Of a DNA stretch of 9,872 nt, positions 5,689-9,872 are shown piece after piece. Below the pieces are notes generated by a model, which was given only the letters and a program-made list of their open reading frames with translations, was not told the DNA's origin and searched no databases. The stretch comes from AR5 sp035762565 (GTDB lineage: Bacteria > Methylomirabilota > Methylomirabilia > Rokubacteriales > CSP1-6). Position 1 is the first letter of the stretch; each line of letters starts with the position of its first letter. Position numbers and translations under genes: made by a program. The stretch covers positions 1-9,872 of the forward strand of contig DASTOJ010000322.1 of assembly GCA_035762565.1 (NCBI GenBank). Direction: 5' to 3'.

Positions 5689-7047
5689 TCAGAAGCTGCG
5701 GATCAACCGCTCGACCCGCTCGTCGTGGGACTGGAACGGGTCCTTGCAGAGGATGGTCTCGCGCTCGGGGTCGTTGAGCTTGAGGTAAACCCAGTCCACC
5801 CGGTAGTCCTTGCCCTTGAGGTTGGCCTGGCGGATGAACTCCCCGCGCAGCCGGGCGCGCGTGGTCTGAGGCGGCTCGTGCTTGGCCCGCTCGATCGTCT
5901 CGTCGTCGGTCGTGCGATCGACCATGTCGCGGGCCACGAGCTTGTAGTAGAGCCCGCGGTCGGGCCGGATGTCGTGGTACTGGAGATCCATGAGCGAGAT
6001 CTTGGGATCCCGCCACGAGAGTCGGTTGCGCGTCATGTAGCTCTCGATCCACTGGCGCTTGATCACCCAGTCCAGCTCGCGCTCGAGCTGCATGGGATCG
6101 GCTCCGAGCTTGTCGATCACGTCGGTCCATCGCGCCAGCACGTCCTGGCTGACGGGGTCGTCGGCGGCGATCGTGTTGACGTACCGGGTGGCGTACTCGA
6201 GGTACTCCTGCTGGAGCTGCAGGGCCGAGATGCTGCGCCCGTCCTTGAGCTTGACCGTCTCCCGCAGGGTTGGATCGTGGGAGATGTCGCGGATGGCCTG
6301 GACCGGAGACTGCAACGAGTAGTCACGATCGAAGAACCCGTCCTCGATCATGTCGAGCACCAGCGCCGTGGTCCCGATCTTCAGATAGGTCGCGACTTCT
6401 GACATGTTGGAGTCGCCCACGATCACGTGCAGTCGCCGGTACCGCTCGGCGTCGGCGTGGGGCTCGTCGCGGGTGTTGATGATCGAGCGCGAGGACGTCG
6501 TCGCGCCCGAGATCTCCTGGCAGATGTGCTGGGCGCGCTGGCTGAGACAGTAGTGGAAGCCGCGCGGGGTCTGCAGCACCTTGCCGGCCCCGGCAAAGAT
6601 CTGCCGGGTGACGAAGAAGGGGATGAGGGCCTCGGCCAGCCGCTGGAAGGAGACGTCGCGGCTGACCAGGTAGTTCTCGTGGCAGCCGTAGGAGTTGCCG
6701 GCCGAGTCCGTGTTGTTCTTGAAGAGCAGGATGTTGCCGGAGATCCCGTCCTCCCGGAGGCGCTTCTCGGCCTGGTGGAGGAGGTCCTCCACGATGCGCT
6801 CGCCCGCCTTGTCGTGGATGACCAGCTCGGCGACGTCATCGCATTCCGGCGTCGCGTACTCCGGGTGGAATCCCGTGTCCAGGTAGAGGCGGGCCCCATT
6901 CTCGAGGAACACGTTGGCATTGCGAGCGCCGGGAATGACCTTTTCGAACAGATACCGGGCGACGTTGTCGGGGGACAGGCGGCGCTGGCCGTTCAGGGTG
7001 CAGGTGAGGCCGTACTCGTTCTCGAGGCCGAAGATGCGCCGCTTCAT
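5689..7047 (-). CDS. pafA: Pup--protein ligase PafA
   Basis: PafA uses ATP to activate the C-terminal Glu of Pup and join it to lysines of target proteins, marking them for the bacterial proteasome. The 452-residue product has the same length as the Mycobacterium tuberculosis enzyme and aligns with it along its whole length from memory. Visible features are the N-terminal FGLENEYG (Glu9, Glu11), NGARLYLDTGFHPEYATPE with the catalytic-type Asp57, FKNNTDSAGNSYGCHENYL (109-127), INTRDEPHADAERYRRLHVI (190-209) and the C-terminal PPQTTRARLRGEF and LNDPERETILCKDPF blocks. PafA rather than Dop is shown by the short N-terminus without a Dop-type insertion and by the closing CKDPF..DERVERLI. It begins at ATG 7047, 31 bases after prcA, with only a weak ribosome-binding site, and is the last gene of the proteasome group. 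Confidence 0.97.
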   Translation of the reverse strand: MKRRIFGLENEYGLTCTLNGQRRLSPDNVARYLFEKVIPGARNANVFLENGARLYLDTGFHPEYATPECDDVAELVIHDKAGERIVEDLLHQAEKRLREDGISGNILLFKNNTDSAGNSYGCHENYLVSRDVSFQRLAEALIPFFVTRQIFAGAGKVLQTPRGFHYCLSQRAQHICQEISGATTSSRSIINTRDEPHADAERYRRLHVIVGDSNMSEVATYLKIGTTALVLDMIEDGFFDRDYSLQSPVQAIRDISHDPTLRETVKLKDGRSISALQLQQEYLEYATRYVNTIAADDPVSQDVLARWTDVIDKLGADPMQLERELDWVIKRQWIESYMTRNRLSWRDPKISLMDLQYHDIRPDRGLYYKLVARDMVDRTTDDETIERAKHEPPQTTRARLRGEFIRQANLKGKDYRVDWVYLKLNDPERETILCKDPFQSHDERVERLIRSF

Positions 7048-7062
7048 GAGTGGTCGGGGCCT

Positions 7063-7085
7063 AGCGTAGCACGGCCGACTACGCT
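7063..7085 (-). other. Hairpin overlapping the prcA stop codon, before pafA
   Basis: A perfect 7-base inverted repeat (AGCGTAG at 7063-7069, CTACGCT at 7079-7085) with a 9-base loop covers the prcA stop codon and lies 15 bases before the pafA start. In the transcript it could slow ribosomes, mark a processing site or lower expression of pafA relative to prcBA. There is no U-run, so it is unlikely to be a full terminator. Confidence 0.35.
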
Positions 7086-7768
7086 GTGCCGAGGAGTTGG
7101 CTCAGCGCCTCCGGCGGGATGCGGCGGAACTTGCGGCGCTCCTTCGTGCGGTCGAGCACCGCGACCTCCAGATCGCGCTCGCTCAGGGTCTTGTTCTGGG
7201 TGACCGACAGCGCCCGCACGCCGAGCTGCACGGCCTCGTCGAGACCCATGCCGTCGTGGTAGTGGTCCTTGAGGAAGCGCCGGATCTCGTCGGCCTGGCC
7301 GCCCATGGCCGCGTAGTTCTTCTCGTCCTCGATCGTGCCGTCGTAGAGGATGTGGTAGATCTCGCTCTTGCTGCCGTTGGCGTCCCCCACCTCCGCCACC
7401 AGCACCTCGACCTCGAACGGCTTGATGTCCTGGGTGAAGATGTTGCCGAGGGCCTGCGAGTACGCGTTGGCGAGCGCCTTGGCCGTCACGTCGCCTCGGC
7501 TGTACGAATAGCCCTTGATGTCGGCGTGGCGGATCCCCGCGATCCTCAGATTCTCGAACTCGTTGTACTTGCCGACCCCCGCGAAGGCGATCCGATCGTA
7601 GATCTCCGAGACCTTGTGCAACAGGGTCGACGGGTTCTCCGCGACCAGCAGGATGCCATCGCGGTACTCCAGCGTGACGATGGACCGGCCGCGCGCGATG
7701 CCCTTGCGGGCATACTCGGCCTTGTCCTTCATCATCTGCTCGGGGCTGACGTAGTAGGGCAGGGGCAT
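7079..7768 (-). CDS. prcA: 20S proteasome alpha subunit PrcA
   Basis: PrcA forms the two outer seven-membered rings of the 20S core, gating substrate entry and docking the ATPase ring (Mpa/ARC). The 229-residue product shows the alpha-subunit N-terminus MPLPYYVSPEQMMKDKAEYA leading into the H0-type helix, then RKGIARGRSIVTLEYRDGIL (21-40), VAENPSTLLHKVSEIYDRI and KYNEFENLR (67-75), closely matching M. tuberculosis PrcA. It lacks the N-terminal catalytic Thr of a beta subunit. I chose ATG 7768: it gives the family N-terminus and follows a GGGAG site 8 bases upstream, inside the end of prcB. An upstream ATG at 7819 would add 17 residues overlapping prcB. Only 2 bases separate the prcB stop from this start, so the two subunits are probably translationally coupled to keep them equimolar. 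The C-terminus is shorter than in mycobacteria. Confidence 0.96.
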   Translation of the reverse strand: MPLPYYVSPEQMMKDKAEYARKGIARGRSIVTLEYRDGILLVAENPSTLLHKVSEIYDRIAFAGVGKYNEFENLRIAGIRHADIKGYSYSRGDVTAKALANAYSQALGNIFTQDIKPFEVEVLVAEVGDANGSKSEIYHILYDGTIEDEKNYAAMGGQADEIRRFLKDHYHDGMGLDEAVQLGVRALSVTQNKTLSERDLEVAVLDRTKERRKFRRIPPEALSQLLGTA

Positions 7769-7770
7769 GG

Positions 7771-8577
7771 CTAGCTCCCGTTGCTGGCTTTCGAGCGCTC
7801 GGCCAGGATGGCCTCGCACACGCGGCGGACCTCGTCGTCGGCGACCTCGCCGAAGCCGCTCCGGGTGATCGTCTTCACGGTCGGGAAGATGCCGCGCACG
7901 AGGTCGGGGCCGCCGGTGCCCACGTCCTCGTCGGCCGCATCGATGAGGGCCTCCAGCGCGGTCCGCAGCGCGTCGTCGCGCCCCATGTCCCGCTTCCAGA
8001 GTTTTTTCAGCGAGTCGCGGGCGTCCTTGGAGCCCGAGCCCTGGGCGTCGTAGTCGCGCTCCTCGTAGCGCCCCCCGGTGATGTCGTACTTGAACAGCCG
8101 GCCCACGCCGGCCTTCTCGTCGAAGCCGGCGAAGATCGGCACCACGGCCAGGCCCATCATGGCCGCCTGGAGGTTCATGCGGATCATCTGCGAGAGCTTG
8201 TTGGCTTTGCCGTCGAGCGACAGGTTGTCACCCTCGACCTTCTCGTAGTGCTCGAGCTCGGTCTGAAACAGCTTGGCCATCTCCATGGCCGGCCCGGCGG
8301 CGCCCGCGATGCCGACTCCGGAGAGGTCGTCGGCCTTGAAGATCTTGTCGATGCGGCGGCTGGCAACCTGGTAGCCGGCGGTGGCCTGCCGGTCGCCGGC
8401 CATGATCACCCCGTCGCGGTAGCGCACCGCCAGGACCGTCGTGCCTTGGGGCGCGTCGGGCGGGCCGGCAGCGGGGCCGGCGCCGGGGAGCAGGTGCGGG
8501 GACCGGCGGCGCAGCAGCTCGACGAAGCTCGAGTCGGTGTAGTCGTTGAACAGGTGCGACGGGCGGTCCTCGTTCAT
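7771..8577 (-). CDS. prcB: 20S proteasome beta subunit PrcB (precursor)
   Basis: PrcB is the proteolytic subunit of the inner rings and is made as a precursor that cleaves itself before a Thr nucleophile. The 268-residue product has a propeptide of 45 residues ending PQG, followed by Thr46 (mature Thr1) in TTVLAVRY. Mature Asp17 (GDRQAT) and Lys33 (Lys78) are in place, as is the QGSGS segment near the active site and the late GGPDLVRGIFPTV block seen in actinobacterial PrcB. The propeptide is somewhat shorter than the roughly 57 residues of M. tuberculosis. Its SSFVELL segment resembles the family's chaperone-like propeptides. ATG 8577 is preceded by a strong AAGGAG site. The dop stop lies 25 bases upstream, leaving no room for the pup gene usually found there. 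Confidence 0.97.
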   Translation of the reverse strand: MNEDRPSHLFNDYTDSSFVELLRRRSPHLLPGAGPAAGPPDAPQGTTVLAVRYRDGVIMAGDRQATAGYQVASRRIDKIFKADDLSGVGIAGAAGPAMEMAKLFQTELEHYEKVEGDNLSLDGKANKLSQMIRMNLQAAMMGLAVVPIFAGFDEKAGVGRLFKYDITGGRYEERDYDAQGSGSKDARDSLKKLWKRDMGRDDALRTALEALIDAADEDVGTGGPDLVRGIFPTVKTITRSGFGEVADDEVRRVCEAILAERSKASNGS

Positions 8578-8602
8578 CGTTCTCCTTCGTCCGGGGGGAT
8601 GC

Positions 8603-9872
8603 TCACATCCCGAAGGACGGACGGGCGATGTTGCGCAGGAGGTCGGCCGCGGTCGGGGATTCCGTGAGCAGCTGGCGCACGTGCGCCTCGGTGCCGCGCA
8701 GCGGCTCCAGCATGAAGATCTTTTTCAGCGGACCTTCCTTGAGGTCGAAGATCACCGAGTCCCACGAGGCCGACACGATCTCGTCGGCGTAGCGTTGCAG
8801 GCACATCCCGCGGAAGTAGGCGCGGGTGTCCTTGGGCGGATCGTAGATGGCCTTGGAGATCTCGTCGTCGGTGACCAGGCGGTCGACCGCGTCCGACTCC
8901 TCCAGCTTGTAGTAGAGGCCCTTGCCAGGCCGGATGTCGTGATACTGCAGATCGATCATCTGCACGCGATGGTCGTTCCAGGCCAGCCCGTGCTTGGCGA
9001 CGTAGTTGTCGATGAGCTGGTGCTTGATGACCCAGTCCAGCTCGCGCCCCAGCTGCATGGGATCCTCGGCCAGGCGGTCGAGCGTCTGCTCCCACTTGGC
9101 CATCACCTCGCGCACCCAGGGCTCGTGCTCGCGGTCGCGGTAGTAGCGCTGGGCGAGGCCCAGGAACTCGCGCTGGTGGTCGACGGCGCTGATGGTGCGG
9201 CCGTCCTTGAGCCGGATCGCCTCGCGGCAGCCGAGATCGCGCGACACCCGCCGGAATGCCGCCACCGGCCCGTCGATGGACAGGTCGCGGTCGATGAAGT
9301 CGTCCTCCACCATGCTGAGCACGATGGCCATCGTCCCCACCTTGAGATAGGTGGCGACCTCGGCCATGTTGGCGTCCCCCACGATGACGTGCAGCCGGCG
9401 GTACTTCTCGGGATCGGCATGCGGCTCGTCGCGGGTGTTCACGATGGGCCGCGAGTGCATCGTCTCCAGCCCGACCTCGGTCTCCAGGAAGTCGGCCCGC
9501 TGGGAGATCTGGTACTCACACGGCTCGGCGTTGTTCTCGTAGCCGACCTTGCCGGCCCCCGTGTACACCTGGCGCGTCACGAAGAACGGCATCATGTGCT
9601 GCACGATGCGCGCGAACGGCACCTTGCGGTCCATCAGGTAGTTCTCGTGGGTGCCGTACGAGTTGCCTTTACTATCGGTGTTGTTCTTGTAGATCAGGAT
9701 GCGCTGTTCGGGCGGTGAGACTGCTTCGGCCCTCTGCCGCGACAGGTTGAGGATTCTCTCGCCCGCCCGGTCCCAGATCACCAGATCCCTCGGGTTGGTG
9801 GTTTCAGGACTCGAGTACTCCGGGTGGGCGTGGTCGACGTAGAAGCGCGCGCCATTGGACAGGATCAGGTTG
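8603..9872 (-). CDS. dop: Depupylase/deamidase Dop, N-terminus outside window
   Basis: Dop is a PafA paralogue that removes Pup from tagged proteins and, where Pup ends in Gln, deamidates it to the ligatable Glu. The 422 visible residues are open to the window edge; about 80 N-terminal residues, including the ExE motif and Dop-specific loop, are missing. Beyond the first in-frame GTG (9781) the frame continues upstream as NGARFYVDHAHPEYSSPE, which contains the catalytic-type Asp, then TNPRDLVIWDRAGERI. Further blocks are YKNNTDSKGNSYGTHENYLM, QISQRADFLETEVGLET, NTRDEPHADPEKYRRLHVIV, TRAYFRGMCLQRY and ASWDSVIFDL. YVDHAHPEY, VGLET, FRGMCLQR and SWDSVIFDL separate Dop from PafA. It heads the visible proteasome group; any promoter, and possibly pup and mpa, would lie upstream of the window. 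Confidence 0.96.
   Translation of the reverse strand, partial: NLILSNGARFYVDHAHPEYSSPETTNPRDLVIWDRAGERILNLSRQRAEAVSPPEQRILIYKNNTDSKGNSYGTHENYLMDRKVPFARIVQHMMPFFVTRQVYTGAGKVGYENNAEPCEYQISQRADFLETEVGLETMHSRPIVNTRDEPHADPEKYRRLHVIVGDANMAEVATYLKVGTMAIVLSMVEDDFIDRDLSIDGPVAAFRRVSRDLGCREAIRLKDGRTISAVDHQREFLGLAQRYYRDREHEPWVREVMAKWEQTLDRLAEDPMQLGRELDWVIKHQLIDNYVAKHGLAWNDHRVQMIDLQYHDIRPGKGLYYKLEESDAVDRLVTDDEISKAIYDPPKDTRAYFRGMCLQRYADEIVSASWDSVIFDLKEGPLKKIFMLEPLRGTEAHVRQLLTESPTAADLLRNIARPSFGM

Noticed and set aside
5482..6402. A 306-codon + strand open frame opposite the pafA 3' half
   Set aside because: It is the mirror of conserved PafA codons and has no independent domain or ribosome-binding site.
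6463..9439. Near-identical stretches around 6463-6480 and 9420-9439 as a possible DNA repeat
   Set aside because: They are the homologous NTRDEPHAD motif codons of the paralogues pafA and dop, not a mobile or regulatory repeat.
8546..9718. A 390-codon + strand open frame opposite dop
   Set aside because: Val/Leu/His/Asp-rich product without a recognisable domain; the opposite strand encodes an unmistakable Dop.
1..9872. tRNA or rRNA genes, CRISPR arrays, insertion sequences or attachment sites
   Set aside because: I saw no regular direct repeats with spacers, transposase-like frames, terminal inverted repeats around a gene or cloverleaf-type sequence; nearly all bases are taken up by genes.

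Overview
This window is GC-rich throughout (roughly 70% by eye) and densely coded, with long open frames on both strands. Eleven genes are supported: four on the + strand (positions 2-3779) and seven on the - strand (3800-9872). The two blocks converge on a 20-base gap at 3780-3799. The outermost gene at each end is cut by the window edge.

Left block (+ strand): the 3' part of a GNAT acetyltransferase; a zinc-type amidohydrolase/deaminase with SAH-deaminase-like motifs; a histidine ammonia-lyase (hutH-like) starting 8 bases later; and a PF06475-type putative glycolipid-binding protein starting 4 bases after that. The spacing suggests one transcription unit. The deaminase/lyase pair looks catabolic (a possible histidine route), but hutU and hutI are not in the window.

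Right block (- strand, read from 9872 down to 3800): dop (N-terminus outside the window), prcB, prcA and pafA. These encode the depupylase, both 20S proteasome subunits and the Pup ligase, in the same relative order as the actinobacterial Pup-proteasome locus. The Pup gene, which normally sits between dop and prcB, is absent: only 25 bases separate them. A hairpin lies just after pafA, followed by a promoter-like site. A second - strand group then encodes a 53-residue protein with what looks like one bactofilin rung, a full bactofilin, a single-pass membrane protein and a DUF421 membrane protein.

Host: a Pup-proteasome locus with bactofilin, no mycobacterial features and the displaced pup gene points to a non-actinobacterial, high-GC lineage. 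Rokubacteria/Methylomirabilota (NC10)-like bacteria are my best guess, from general knowledge of where such loci occur; this is an inference, not a demonstration. Functionally, Pup-like tags would be processed by Dop, attached by PafA, and tagged proteins degraded by PrcA/PrcB with an ATPase (Mpa/ARC) encoded elsewhere. The most noteworthy points are the missing pup, the mini-bactofilin next to a real one, and the variant motifs in the HutH-like enzyme.
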